Source of the DNA: Psilocybe azurescens
Lineage: Eukaryota; Basidiomycota; Agaricomycetes; Agaricales; Agrocybaceae
Reading direction: 5' to 3'
NCBI GenBank assembly: GCA_023853785.1
Contig: JAJIRX010000080.1
Span: 1 to 64,000 of the forward strand
DNA length: 64,000 nucleotides
The notes beneath the pieces were generated by a model, which saw nothing but the letters and a program-made list of their open reading frames with translations, ran no database searches and was not told where the DNA came from. Shown in pieces: positions 24,982 through 36,768 of this stretch; position 1 is the stretch's first letter, and every line of letters starts with the position of its first letter. Position numbers and translations under genes: made by a program.

Positions 24982-26511
24982 ATGCCTGCCGCACACTGTT
25001 CAATCTGCCTCACCTACATCCACATCGACTCGGAAAAACTAGACTTCGTCGTATTTCCGTGCGGTATGTAAACTAAACACTAAAGCACCCAGAGCTAACT
25101 AAAAGCTTACACATATCTCGATTCTCTACACCCCACTTCACTTCTCATTATCACGAACACCATAAATCCAAACCTCCATCCCCCTCACCACCTCCAGGCC
25201 ACGGATGGTGCACCAACTGCACCGAGACGCTCTTCAACAGCGGCCCCCGCCATTCTCGGCGCTGCCCGAACTGCCGCATGAACATTGATAGGGACGACGG
25301 CCACCCGCTCTTCATCCCGCTGGTCGACTCGGCCGTGGCACACAACGAGGCCCTCATTGATGGACTGGACCAGATGAAAGCTGACACCCCACTCGTCAGT
25401 GTTAAGAGGGCTAGAAGGAAGCTGGAGGAGCACGCGCAACGGCAGCAGCAGCGGCAGCAGGGAGAGAGCTCGAATGGCGTTGGAGATGGAGATGGGAATG
25501 AGACAGGCGCTGAGATGGTAAGTATGCGAATTAGCTTCTTCATTCCTTCGCAGTACATAATGACCAATAAAATACATCGTTCTTCTGTTCTTTTTCTATT
25601 CTATTGCAAACCATCATATCATATCAAGACCCCACTCCTCCAAGCAATCGAAGACTTCCGCACGCGCATAATCCCGCTCTACTCCAAATCCGAAGCCCAA
25701 CAAACCCAGCTCAACCTCCTCCTCGCCGAAAAACAGGCCCACCTCTGGAAGACCGACCACCTCACCGCCCAAATCCAGAAACTCGAGCCGCTACACGCCG
25801 AGGTCGCCAAGATGAAGCGGGCGGTGCAGGACTCGGACCGCCTGAAGTCCGACGCGCTGCAGCTGGCCGAGACGGCGAATGCGAAGCTGGGCAAGGCGCA
25901 CGAGTCTTTGGATAGCTGGAAAAAGAACGCGGAGGAGCGGGAGCTGGAGATCCAGCGGCTCAAGGCTTTACTGGAACGCCAAAATACTGGTGTAAGTTAC
26001 ATTCTTTGAGAATGCGCGTCGAAGACACAGACTGACCCGTGTTGCAGGCCCAATTGCAGAAAACCAAAAATCACAAACTCAAAGAACAGCTCGCCTCATT
26101 GAAACAAAAGCTAGAAGCAGCGGAACGAGAGCCTGCGTCCGATGTTACTCATGTAAGCCCTTCCAGCAACTGTCCCTGCTGGACGATCCTAACTCATAAC
26201 AGGGATACGACGGCGATTTCTCCAGCTACGAACACTCAAAAACCCAGTACAGCCACGCCATGTCATCGCAAAATCGCTCTCTCCACCAAAACGAAAACCA
26301 GGCGTCCGTAAAACTGGACTTTGTAGGCATGCCACCACCCAAATTTCCATCCGAGTGGCAGATACAGAGAGAGCAGAAAGGCGGAGCGTCGAAGAAACCA
26401 TATAGTCGGCCAGAATCCCGCTTGCCATTAGAACTGGATAACAAGAACAGGCCGACGAAAGCTGTCGCGCTGGGGCCTAAGCGTATTGTGCATGTGCATG
26501 TGAGCCGATGA
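24982..26511 (+). CDS. RING-finger protein with coiled coil
   Basis: Five exons (24982-25063, 25198-25517, 25629-25991, 26048-26152, 26203-26511) give 392 residues. A C3HC4 RING lies at residues 6 to about 55: CSICLTYI, FPCGHGWCTNC and CPNCRMN. A Gln/Arg-rich linker follows (HAQRQQQRQQGE), then a long Leu/Glu/Lys heptad region in exons 3-4 (QLNLLLAEKQ, SWKKNAEERELEIQRLKALL, AQLQKTKNHKLKEQLASL) predicted as a coiled coil. The tail is polar and basic and ends PKRIVHVHVSR. The RING indicates ubiquitin E3 ligase activity; the substrate is unknown. TRAIP-like proteins have the same RING-plus-coiled-coil layout, so that is one possible relation. Frames join cleanly. Confidence 0.8.
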
Positions 26512-26780
26512 TGTGCGGAGAGTATCGGTCTCGATCGCATGGAGGTGTAAATCGTATTTATCGTCCCTTATCATTATTTTCTCTGGGGGATTGTGAATTT
26601 GGACTTCAAGCTCAGGGTGTGTAACGACTCAAGACCACACAGCAAGGTAAATCAGAATCCTGGTATCAGTTGCTCAAGAGAAAAAAACGGGAGGATTCAT
26701 GCAAGCGTATACATGCCACATAGGATAACAACTAACATAGAAGGCATGGATGACGGGACGAATGAAATGGGGTTGATGAT

Positions 26781-27511
26781 TTATTTCTGTTGTACCAAAC
26801 ATAATTAGCTACACATCCCACATAATCAACACCGCATATACGCACAAGGATAATACCATCGAAGCGCTGCTTGAACCAAGCCTGAGTATCCTCCTTCCTA
26901 ATACGGTGCGAAAAGCCGATTCTGGCCTTCGCCTGCCTCCTCCTCGCCACCCGTGCACCGGGGCGGCCCATCACGACGTAGAAGTCCATTCCGAAGATAC
27001 CAATGCCGGGGTCGTATCGCGCGCCCAAGTCGATGTGCTCCTGGATGCCGAACCCAAAGTTGCCGGTCTCCGAGAAGTTCTTGCGCCTCAGCTCGTACTC
27101 CTTGACCTTCAGCCCGCGCTCCAGGATCTCCTCGGCCTTGGGCCCGCGGATGGTGACGTGCACGGCGATCTTCTCGTTACGGCGGATGCCAAAGGTGCGG
27201 ACGGTGTAGCGGGCTTTCGAGGTCACGGGCGTTTGGCCGGTAAGCTGCTCGAGAACCTTGGAGGCACGGGTGAGACGATCTCCAGATTCACCAACGGAGA
27301 TGTCTAGCAATACAAAAGAACGACGACGACGACGAAAGAGACGTTTAGCTTTTCGTTTGAATTCAAACAAGTCTTATAAAACGCACTGATCACGAGCTTC
27401 TCGATACGAGGCTCCTTCATGATATTGGTGGGAGTCGTTTTTGGTCGGCCTGCACATCACACGGTCAGCATCGCCCCAGACGGGCAGCAAGGGTGTCTCG
27501 TCACTGACCAT
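26781..27511 (-). CDS. RPL11: 60S ribosomal protein uL5 (RPL11)
   Basis: Four exons (27511-27505, 27449-27387, 27303-26846, 26786-26781) give 177 residues, the family's usual size. Diagnostic blocks are [66 protein letters not shown] and [18 protein letters not shown]. The protein sits in the central protuberance with 5S rRNA and uL18. Exon 1 encodes only ATG GTC A, and the last exon only Lys plus stop. If the last intron (26787-26845) is retained, the ORF would instead run on by about 25 unrelated residues, so I prefer splicing to FDGIILK. There are no frame breaks. Confidence 0.93.
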
Positions 27512-29585
27512 TTTGTTGAGGGGTGGTGGTTAGTCGCTGTTTCCTACCTTGCCAGAGTCGAGTCTTGTTTGGGGACCGTCGGCACCGCGGTGGCTTAAAC
27601 CTTATTTTTGCCATCTGTATAGATCTCGCAAAATCCCATGCGGAGTTTAAACCTGCCGCTTTTCCGCTTTCCGCGTCGACACGAGTCGCGGAGAACCCAC
27701 ATACATGCTTATTTTATTTTCACACTGACGTTGAACTCTGGACTGTTGCGTTGCGCTGGACGTAAATACATGGAACACCACATCTGTTCGCACTTATCCT
27801 CACCTCGCATGGTGGACAAAATGTCATTCCCATTCCTCAAATCTTTATCAGGGTTCTTTCCGTCCGGGTTTGGCTGACAATCACACAATTTCGCAGATGA
27901 TTCATGAAATCATGTTCGAATGTGCTCTCACCTCAGTCCGGGCGTACTTTCTCCGGTTGCACACCCCTGCTCAGTAATCTCAGGACTAATACAAATGCGC
28001 CATTGTCCTTATACTTTTTCCCAATTGCCATGCTTGTGGCAAAAGCAAATTCCCTAGGCTTGTGCACTATTTGAATGGTTAGTGTACCTTGACTACAATG
28101 ATTCATGATTCATGAAACATCTTGATTCTCGATCGCACCTACTTCTGATCATGATGATTCCGAATTCTACTCAGCTACGCTTTCCCTGCTCTCTGATCGT
28201 GATTCATGATGATCAAACACAGACACCCGGCGTCTTGAATCGCGAGTCTTCTGCCCACTCTGTGGCCTAGGAGCCACTGTGCAGAAGGTCTTCCACCAGC
28301 AATGCATTTTGTTCATCACGAGTACGCCCTTCCTTTGGCCGAACTTCTATATCATCATCAAGAGTCTTGGCATGGATCGTGCTCATTTATCTCTCTAAAA
28401 TTACCAGGCACTCGCTATAATTGGCACATTACTTTGGCTGACATACGCAAAGACTTCAAACTTGAAGCCGTTCACGATTCGGGTCGGCTCCGCCGTACCA
28501 ACTACCAACGGACCACAGATCCGTTTAATAGCTGTCAAAGGCAAGTTTTCTGGAACTAACGAAAAATTTCCGATTTCAATGACACTTTGTGGCGGGACGG
28601 CTATGGACGGCGAGTGGCAAGCCAACGAACCCACCCTGATTTTTTTTGTTCTTCAAGTTTGAACCGTCTTCTGCAAGTTTCAGCGCTTGAAGCTCCTAAA
28701 TTTATTCATTGAACAATGCACGTTATTAGAATCAGGCGGGAACGAACCCATAACTACTGCGGCCGGCCTGTCTATTTCCTATTGGACCAATCCCCTCTGA
28801 TTTATAGAGTGGCGATTGCTGAGTCAGGACTGAGCCTGCAGACTGCATGTGAGAGAAACCAGGGGAAACCGCTACCGCAGGTCGGTGGTGAATGTCCTCC
28901 GTTAATTTTATCCGAATTAAGGTTGTAACGTGAGGAGCAAATCGAGTTGTCATATGATGGGGTATGTCTGAAACGTTATTCTTTCTCGCACACCGCAGCC
29001 AGAATACGGTCCAAAGCGCTCTCCAGAATACACACTAGAGAGAGAGGAAAGCGACCAATAAAGAGATTGACAGGGAGCAAGCAAGTTATGATCGTTCTAA
29101 AAATGTCTTCGCCCATGGGACGATCAAACTCGAGGTTTCCCTGATCTGGAATGGCCGAACGCGGTCCTTCTGAGCCTCCGACAAACCTCGACCAATTCAT
29201 TCATCTGCACTGCTGACTTCCTTGCTGATTGGGGAAAGGGGCTCATGTGTGAGCAGTCGAACGCGCGTCGATTTGTTTTCATTCTTGACGAGCCAGTCCG
29301 GACGCCACTCGACCGAAATACATGACAGAACTCGGCGTGGCCAAGATCATATCCAGCTCCATCTCCTATATGAGCCGCCTTTAGAACGATAGTAGACTTG
29401 CCCTTTTGTCATATCTCCTAGACATTTCTGGCATTCCTTCTAGATCATATAAAGCGCATCGCACCATCGCTTTCGTCTGTCTCACTTGCTTCAATCCTTT
29501 CTCTTTCAACAGCTCTGTAAAACTGACTTGCGACAATTTACAAACTGCGTTCATTTCCCGAAAATTTCGGGATTTGGTTCATAGT
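27512..29585. other. Long intergenic region, no gene supported
   Basis: About 2 kb without a convincing gene. Short ORFs (for example 28302-28559 and 28462-28662) overlap on several frames and match nothing I know. Between about 27895 and 28215 the motif TGATTCATGA and close variants recur. The last few hundred bases probably carry the promoter of the RING gene at 29586. Confidence 0.4.
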
Positions 29586-30697
29586 ATGCCTTCTTGTCGA
29601 ATTTGCCTAGAGGCGCTGAAGAAGCCAGTGTCTTTGCCCTGTGGTAAAGTCCCTCTGTACATAAAAAATTGAAGAAAGCGACTAACGGCGTACAAAGGCC
29701 ATATTTTCTGCAGTGACTGTATCGTTAAAACCGTACAGGCGGTAAAACCTTACACACATCTGCATCCATGTCCAATCTGTCGATCTTTCTATAACATTGG
29801 TTAGTAAACTTAGGAAAATAAAGGTATTCATGGACCTTTAATCTAACGACATATTCTAGCTCCTCTCAACTTTAACACTGTCCCACCTAACCTGCGCCCA
29901 TTCGTGACACCCAGCGTGCGCAGGCTCTACATTGACAATCCCCCTCAGGAATCAGCGGGCGGCAAAGATAACTCTGATAAGCCCGACATCAAGGAGTCCC
30001 CTCAGTCCGATGTTAAAGAAACCTCTCAACCCGTGGTCAAAGAACCACCAGCGATGTCGGTATCGTCTTCAGAGCTTTCTCGGCTCCGCGCAGAGAATCA
30101 GGCACTGCGGAACAATTGTTCCATGTGGCGAAAGCGCGCAGAGATGCACGGAACCGCGAACCTAGGCTTACTCAACTTTGCACGGATGGTCCGCGATCAG
30201 GCCTCCATGCTCGTCCGCGAACGCGACGAGCTCCAGAGGCACTGCCATGCTCTGAAGCGCAAGATCCAAGATGTCGAGTACGTCATATTTGCTTTGCACT
30301 GCTTTTGCGTTATCTGTTCCCCTGACCCATGTCATCACTTAGATTGAGCCAGTACCCAGAATTGGCCCCTATAGGACCGTTCCTGCAGCTGGGCTCGGAC
30401 GCCCGTGAGCATCAGAGCCGCTCTGGGTCTCCAGATCCAGACTCCGTGCTCTTTTCTCCACACCCGATCCAAGTGTTCGACGATCACCCTGAGGTCATGT
30501 CTAGACAACAATTCGCTCGCCATCGCGAAGCACTCACGGGCCCTTCATCTTCTACGGATCCGGATATCGCGCGGCCGAGGAAGAGGATGAAAACCGACAC
30601 CCCTTCCCCCTCTTTCGACGAAATGGCTCTGTCTGAGGTCGGAGACGTGCTTTCACGAATCGCCGCGCTGACATCGACATCGAGCCAACGTTCATAA
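29586..30697 (+). CDS. RING-finger protein with coiled coil (second)
   Basis: Four exons (29586-29643, 29698-29799, 29860-30277, 30343-30697) give 310 residues. The N-terminal C3HC4 RING is CRICLEALKKPVSLPCGHIF, then CSDCI and CPICRSFY (residues 4-50). A charged linker rich in Lys, Asp, Glu and Pro follows, then a short coiled coil (LSRLRAENQALRN; ERDELQRHCHALKRKIQDVE). The C-terminal half is disordered and Ser/Pro-rich, with a basic cluster RPRKRMK that could be a nuclear signal. It is a probable E3 ubiquitin ligase with unknown substrate. It shares layout with the RING gene at 24982, on the other side of RPL11, and the two could be old relatives. Frames join cleanly. Confidence 0.8.
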
Positions 30698-31288
30698 TGC
30701 ATTGCGTATGTGCGCGGTGCTGCTGCTGCTGCGGTGGCGGCGGCTCATCCATAGCGGACTAAATTTTCATTCTATATACGTACACACCCTTTCTCTCATG
30801 TTCTTTTCTTTTCTTTTTCGTCCGATGGGGTGCACCGCGGAGGTGCTGTGGTTATCTTATTTTTATCATCTCTCTGTTCTACAACGGCACTAGGCCTTCA
30901 CATTGATATCAACGTCATCAAGCATTTGTATTATACTTATTGCAATTCATTACATTTTGTAAATTTTTTTAGTTTCGTGTCGGGCAAGTTCTGTTAGACG
31001 TTGACGGCTGGCGATAAGACATCTCAGATCATTGTGCAAATTTATCTGGACATAGAATAGGCGCGTTCAAATGAATTGAGTACTTTCGGGGAAGAGTCTG
31101 GACCCGATCACGTGAGCGGCATCTGCAGTAGTGCGAGGGCGTGGGCGTCTCGCTGTATTATTATCTCACGGAAAGGCATCATCGATCGTACGTCCTCTTC
31201 ATGACTGACAAAATATCTTAGCAGACATACCGTCGGCCATCGGTCTGCTCATTCTTCCGTACATAATTGCGCTCTGTCTAAAATCAAA
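30698..31288. other. Intergenic
   Basis: This is the 3' flank of the RING gene and the upstream region of the BTB gene. A T-rich tract lies at about 30958-30972. No gene is seen. Confidence 0.5.
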
Positions 31289-32330
31289 ATGATGACCAGG
31301 CCTCTTCCTGGACCACCACCATTTGACCACCCAGACGCGGACGTTATTTTGCGATCATCCGACCTGGAGCCTGTTGACTTCCGAGTCTTCAAGTTGCTGC
31401 TTTCCCTTTCTTCTCCGTTCTTCTCAGAGATTTTTACGCTTCCCCAACCATCAACGTCATCATCTTTCTACTCTGATGAACACCTGGAAAGCAGCAGAGG
31501 ATTACCCGTTGTGCAGATGGCAGAAGATAAGGAGACATTGCAGCTGTTACTTGGGCTCTGCTTCCCCATCAGCGCCCATGAGACACCTAGAATTTCCTCT
31601 TTACAGGAGATGCAGAAGGTCATAGAAGCTGCCATGAAATTTGAGATGGAAGGTATCCTGAAGTACTTACGGCACGAGCTGGTCGCCCCGCGGTTTATCG
31701 AATCTCAGCCGGTGCGTGTGTTCGCGATAGCATATCGCAATGGGTGGGATGCAGAGGCGAAAAAGGCAGCGAAGTACACGCTCCGGCAGCCCGTGGACAC
31801 ACCGTACGTCGCTGAGCTCGAGCTGATCTCGGGGGCGACCTTGTACCGGCTGCGGGAGTACCACCGCATCTGCGGCGAAGTCGCCAGTTCGCGTGCACGA
31901 TTGCAGCCAGCTCTGGCCGAATATGACGATACCTGGACCTGGATAGCATGTAAACGGTGTCCCGCCGGGTGGAGCACTCGGAGTGTTAATTTCCCAGATG
32001 CAAGGAAGTGGTGGGTGGATTGGATAGAGGATGTTGCTGATGCTCTGAGGGTGAAGCCCTGGGGGGAGACAGCGAGGAAATTGGACCTCCGCAATAAAGC
32101 TCTCGACCGCGCAGCTGCTTGTCCGCAGTGTAGCTTACACGCTCATGAGGATCTCGAAGCATTTGCGCAGATTCTTTCTGTGGAGATTGAGAGAGACATA
32201 TCATCGGTTAGTTGTCATTTGCTGCTAAGAGCTTTGCTATGAGTAATTCTGATCAACCAAATGACGAAAGGTGGACATCGATGACTGCCATGATGATTGG
32301 AGTCAATGTTCGACAGCGTCAATGCAGTAG
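31289..32330 (+). CDS. BTB/POZ domain protein
   Basis: The main exon (31289-32206) encodes 306 residues. Residues about 12-110 form a BTB fold: DADVILRSSDLEPVDFRVFK, then LLLSLSSPFFSEIF and LPVVQMAEDKETLQLLLGLC. A helical region follows (AMKFEMEGILKYLRHELV; RVFAIAYRNGWDAEAKKAAK). This layout is very common in agaricomycetes, where such single-domain BTB proteins are expanded; BTB domains mediate dimerisation and cullin-3 binding. The last exon is uncertain. A GT-AG intron at 32207-32270 gives a short tail ending at 32330, while reading through stops at 32242. The start is one of two adjacent ATG codons. Confidence 0.8.
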
Positions 32331-32803
32331 CAGTTCGTATGTGGCTGTATATGCTGCATTTGTTTCCAGCTGAGTGCCCACTTCGTAGTATTATCACGTC
32401 TCGTTATAGTGGCAGGTTCGACTTTGAAGTTTCGTGAGCCGGTCTTTGCGCAAAATATGAAAGGTTTGTATATTAGGCTGAGGTATGACTCTGCGACCAA
32501 AAACCCTCGATATTAGAAACATGAGAATAGATCAAGAGAGCATGAATACAGACTGCGGCGCAACTCGAAGGCCCCTATAGTCCGTGTGCCTGAAATAGTG
32601 TGGGAATATTTAGTCGTGTCGCTGCCGTCGACCCCGCAGACACAAATGGCTTGTTCAAATACGAACCACTCCCTGTACTCTAGTCTATCCACTTCATCTT
32701 CCCTCTGGAGTACTTTAAAGATAATAGGGTCGTGTGAGTTTGTTTATGAAGTATTCACATAAGTCATTATCTAAACCATCCTCCCACATACAGAACTAAT
32801 ACC
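32331..32803. other. Intergenic
   Basis: Spacer between the BTB gene and the first F-box gene. No gene is seen. Confidence 0.5.
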
Positions 32804-34480
32804 ATGGAATGGAAGACAGAGCACGATGGGGCCACAGATCATGTCTTTTGCAACTACCTTTCTATAGAACAGCTACCGGATGAATTGCTTGAACTCATTT
32901 TTCTCTATAATACCTTCAAGGAGTTGAAAGGAGACGGAAAACCTGTTCACGATCCCTACAGGACTACGATATCGACTATCCTTGTATGCAAACGATGGAA
33001 CAATGTTGCTCTCGAATACCCTGCATTATGGAGCCGTATCATCAACTACCAACGACATTCTCCGCAGTGGATTGCGAAACTACTATCTCGGTCTAAATGT
33101 TCGTTGATAGATGTTGGGCAAGACTCAGCATTCGATCACATCCGCCTTCGAGACGCCCGGGGCAAGACGATTCTTGGGCACATCTTTCAGCACTCTTCGA
33201 CGCTGCGGACCCTCAGCTTGGAGATCACGTTTGCGCCTTGGGAATTTATCTGCAAGAACTTCTTTCATCGTCCCGCCCCCTGCCTGGAATACCTGAATGT
33301 CATCACTTCTTGCCCCTTTCCGGATTGTCTATACCCAGGACCTCTGTTTGCAGATCAGGCACCTCGGCTGCGACGATTCCATTTACAAAGATGTCTTATC
33401 GATTTCACGTCTCCGACACTCTACAATCTGACCGAATTGTCAGTGATGGATATTCTATCCCCCTTTATTGGGATGATGCAGAAACCAGACCATCCATTGA
33501 AAGTAGCCCCCACTACCGAAGGATGGCTTCGCATCCTCAAAAATATCCCTTCCTTAAAATATCTCACCTTGAACAACGCCATCTCTCATCCTACAAATAA
33601 CGAAGAGTCCATGCCAGATGTAGACCTTCCCAATCTTCTTTTCCTGACAGTTGGTGCTAAATTCCACGATGGTGCCGCCTTTCTTCGCCATTTATCTTTA
33701 CCCCCTTCTTGCGGAATCAGACTGAGGTTTAGTCACGATAAAACCAGCACCGCTGTAGATGGAACCAAGCTGCTTTCTTTCCTCAGTACTCGTCTCTCTT
33801 ATTGGCCAGAGGGCACACCGGATCGCTACCTCCAGGCGAAAATTCTTAGCGGCGACAGGATTCATTTCGGAAATTCCAGACGAGTCGGGCATATCTGGAA
33901 TATGACAGAGTCGGATGTGATCGAAGAGCACGCACTAAACTGTGTTGATCCACTTATCTGGCTTGTTCTCTCCTTCGATACCTCGGACGACACCCTTCAT
34001 TTCTTTAACGGTCTTCTATATCTGTATGAACCGACGTATGCGACCACTACAACGCTTGATTTGTGGCTTGACGAAGAGTTCATGATGATCAACACGACCG
34101 GCACGAACGGCTTGCCCCCTTTCCTATCGCTCAACATCCTCCACTCATTTTCGGCAGTAAGAGTTCTCAATCTTTTAGAACGATCACCCCTCTACCTGCT
34201 TCCGCATTTACAGACAGCATCTCTTCCTGATCGTACCCTGTTCCCGTCATTGCGGTCGCTGAGGCTGACGCGAACAAACTTCGAAGGAGAACAACGCACT
34301 GCATATTTCACGATAATAGCGTTCTTAATCTGGCGTACCCAAGTACATAAGCCGCTTGTGGATTTACAGATCATTGAAAGTAAGATCAGTAAGGAGACTG
34401 AGGAGGCGCTGGCGCGTACTGGCAACGTTCGAATCATCACTGGGACATTAGGTTCGATGAAAGACGAAACTGTTGAATAG
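32804..34480 (+). CDS. F-box protein
   Basis: A single exon of 558 residues. The F-box is at residues about 19-75: LSIEQLPDELLELIFLYNTF, then STILVCKRWNNVALEYPALW. The rest has weak leucine-rich-repeat-like spacing (LRTLSLEITF; LRRFHLQRCLIDF; LKYLTLNNAI; LRSLRLTRTNF), as in many agaricomycete F-box proteins that recognise substrates for SCF ubiquitin ligases. No stops or frame breaks. The ATG has a good context (taccATGG). Confidence 0.85.
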   Translation: MEWKTEHDGATDHVFCNYLSIEQLPDELLELIFLYNTFKELKGDGKPVHDPYRTTISTILVCKRWNNVALEYPALWSRIINYQRHSPQWIAKLLSRSKCSLIDVGQDSAFDHIRLRDARGKTILGHIFQHSSTLRTLSLEITFAPWEFICKNFFHRPAPCLEYLNVITSCPFPDCLYPGPLFADQAPRLRRFHLQRCLIDFTSPTLYNLTELSVMDILSPFIGMMQKPDHPLKVAPTTEGWLRILKNIPSLKYLTLNNAISHPTNNEESMPDVDLPNLLFLTVGAKFHDGAAFLRHLSLPPSCGIRLRFSHDKTSTAVDGTKLLSFLSTRLSYWPEGTPDRYLQAKILSGDRIHFGNSRRVGHIWNMTESDVIEEHALNCVDPLIWLVLSFDTSDDTLHFFNGLLYLYEPTYATTTTLDLWLDEEFMMINTTGTNGLPPFLSLNILHSFSAVRVLNLLERSPLYLLPHLQTASLPDRTLFPSLRSLRLTRTNFEGEQRTAYFTIIAFLIWRTQVHKPLVDLQIIESKISKETEEALARTGNVRIITGTLGSMKDETVE

Positions 34481-35162
34481 AATATCAGTAACTAGATGGT
34501 TGGATATTGACAGTGCGGATAACTTTGCAAGCTAGCCTGCGTTGTAGGCAGCGCAATTTCGATCGATGATCACGCATCATACAAATGATGTGGACGTTTT
34601 AGTGGGTATAATTAGATGTAGACATGTGTATTGGATATCTATTTTCTCGTTATACCTTCATCCTAACTTACTCCTTGACAACATTGGGAAAATACACCGC
34701 TCAAGACTGCTCGTTAATATCTCGTCTTACGGGGATTGGAACAAAATTCTGGAATACAGGGTTGCACATTGTGACAAATATCAATTCACTGGCAAGTGTA
34801 ATAACTCAACTCGTATCTTTCTTTGGGTGCGCTTCCTGTTAAACAAAGAGAAAAAAGCAAGAATTTCTCCCGGAACCGCTGCAAATTTGGAGTTTGTATA
34901 CAAATCATGCTGTGCAGGATAAAGAGCAACCGAAATCGCTCATCAGTCAAAACCTGCTTAATAAGTGATGCAAATCTCCCAAACGACCAATACCCCTTAA
35001 ACGGGCTTCAGGGCCAAATGCGGCTGGCGATTAAGATCACGTACTGCATACATAACAAACTTAGTGTCGCTTTAAGCTCGCCAGTTTGGTTTTTACTAAC
35101 CACATCCTCTTCGAGAGTTGTTTTTCTTTCCGGGCCAGTCATATTAGGCTGCACTGCAAGTG
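34481..35162. other. Intergenic
   Basis: Non-coding spacer between the F-box and membrane-protein genes. Short ORFs have no family match. The 3' half probably contains the promoter of the gene at 35163. Confidence 0.5.
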
Positions 35163-36768
35163 ATGTCAGCTGAACCGCGACAGATTATCATCGATGACAA
35201 CGACAGTAGCATTGTGTACTCACCCAACTGGACTTTGGAATCCGACGGAGAAAAAGACTCGGCCGGAAATTTTGGACCCACACTGAGGTCGACGCTTCAT
35301 GGCACAAGTAGCAATGGGACGTTTAGGTATCAGTTCTCAGGTAAGCGTATTCAGTGAGCACTTTAAATCTGTCCTCCCTCTAAGATATTCCAACGCGTTC
35401 GTTTTGCCAGGGACGCAGATATCAGTATTTGGCACAACAAACGTTAAAAACTCCTCTTCCGGGATTGTGGATCCCTCATGGGAGTGTCTAATTGATAACA
35501 ACAGTATTGGGTCCACTCCTCCTTTTTTGTTTATAGAGAATAACTGGAATCTATGCTCTGCGGATAATCTGCCCAGCGGCACCCACACCTTAACCGTAAA
35601 CACGTTTAGCCACGGTCGACATTTCTGGTTTGACTATCTCCAATATACTCCTTCAAATGTAGACGACCTCAACAATGCCCTGGTCAAGGTTCCGCGTACA
35701 GATCCTGATATTGTATACGACGGCACCTGGCAGAATCTCGGGAACATCGCAACTATGACGAGAGCCAGTGGCTCTTCAGCAACATTGAGTTTCACAGGTA
35801 GATCTTGGAGACCTTCTTTAACTGTGTACCATATGTATTGAGTTTTCTATCCATTTAAATCAATAGGCATCGGCGTTACATGGTACGGGATGGTACCTTC
35901 AGAGCTTCCTGGTGCATCATCAAGATGCAGCTACTCTATCGACGGCGGCGCTCCTCAGCAGTTCTTTCTTCCAAGCTTGCAGCCAAAGCAAGCGACGCAA
36001 TTCAATCAAATATTTTTTCAGACGCCCACTCTTTCGTTCGGCCCTCATAATATGACTGTGGTTTTTAATGGGGACCAGAGTTCAACGCCGCTCAGTCTGT
36101 TATCCCTAACCGTCCAAAATTCAAGTCAGGATTCCTCGCCTTCAGTAACGTCCGCGTCAAGTCCAACTGGTCCAACTGGAAGCGCTATCATCAGTACGCT
36201 TTCAGTGAAAGTCAAATCGACAAACGTTCCCGCCATCGTCTGTGGTGTACTAGCGGCTATCTCTATCCTCTGCCTCACCGCATTTGTGTATCTCAAATAC
36301 GTAAGAAGACGAAAACGGACTACGCGCTGGGAGGACATCATCAAGCCCTTCTCTATCTCCCGTCCTCCACCCCGTGTAGTTGAATCGGCAAGCCTATCGA
36401 CACTTGGGCTGTTTGGGTCACCAGACGATACTCCGAGTCAGCCGCGACCGCTAGGCTATTCGGTACCCCCTAAGCCACGAAGACGAAGTATCAGACAGTC
36501 GGATCAATACTCAATGCCGAGTGTACCACAGCTACAACCTGCGCCTCAGCCATTGAAACCCACTCATCGAAAACCTGATAATCGAGAACAGCCTCAGGCA
36601 AGTGGGTCACGGCCAGCGAGAAAATCGAAAAAGAATCAGCCCCAGCTGGTAGTGGCGGTCAAGGATCTGGATGAAAACGCGTCGTACTACGGAGGGTATC
36701 AAACGTGGGGTCAAACGAAAGCACTCGAGGCTGCATCTGGTGCGCGCGCACGCGACTCCTATATTTAG
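35163..36768 (+). CDS. Single-pass membrane protein with sensor-like ectodomain
   Basis: Three exons (35163-35340, 35411-35797, 35867-36768) join to 488 residues. Two similar beta-rich modules come first: IDDNDSSIVYSPNW...FSGTQISVFGT, and PDIVYDGTWQNLG...FTGIGVTWYG. A Ser/Thr-rich stalk follows (SSPSVTSASSPTGPTGS). One transmembrane helix is at about residues 310-332 (VPAIVCGVLAAISILCLTAF), with a stop-transfer KYVRRRKR. The cytoplasmic tail is Pro- and Arg-rich. This layout is frequent in agaricomycetes and has no established function. No classical signal peptide is seen upstream of the first module, a common feature of this group. Topology is inferred from the positive cluster after the helix. 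Confidence 0.75.

Noticed and set aside
26906..27307. 133-codon plus-strand ORF opposite RPL11
   Set aside because: Antisense shadow of a highly conserved ribosomal protein exon.
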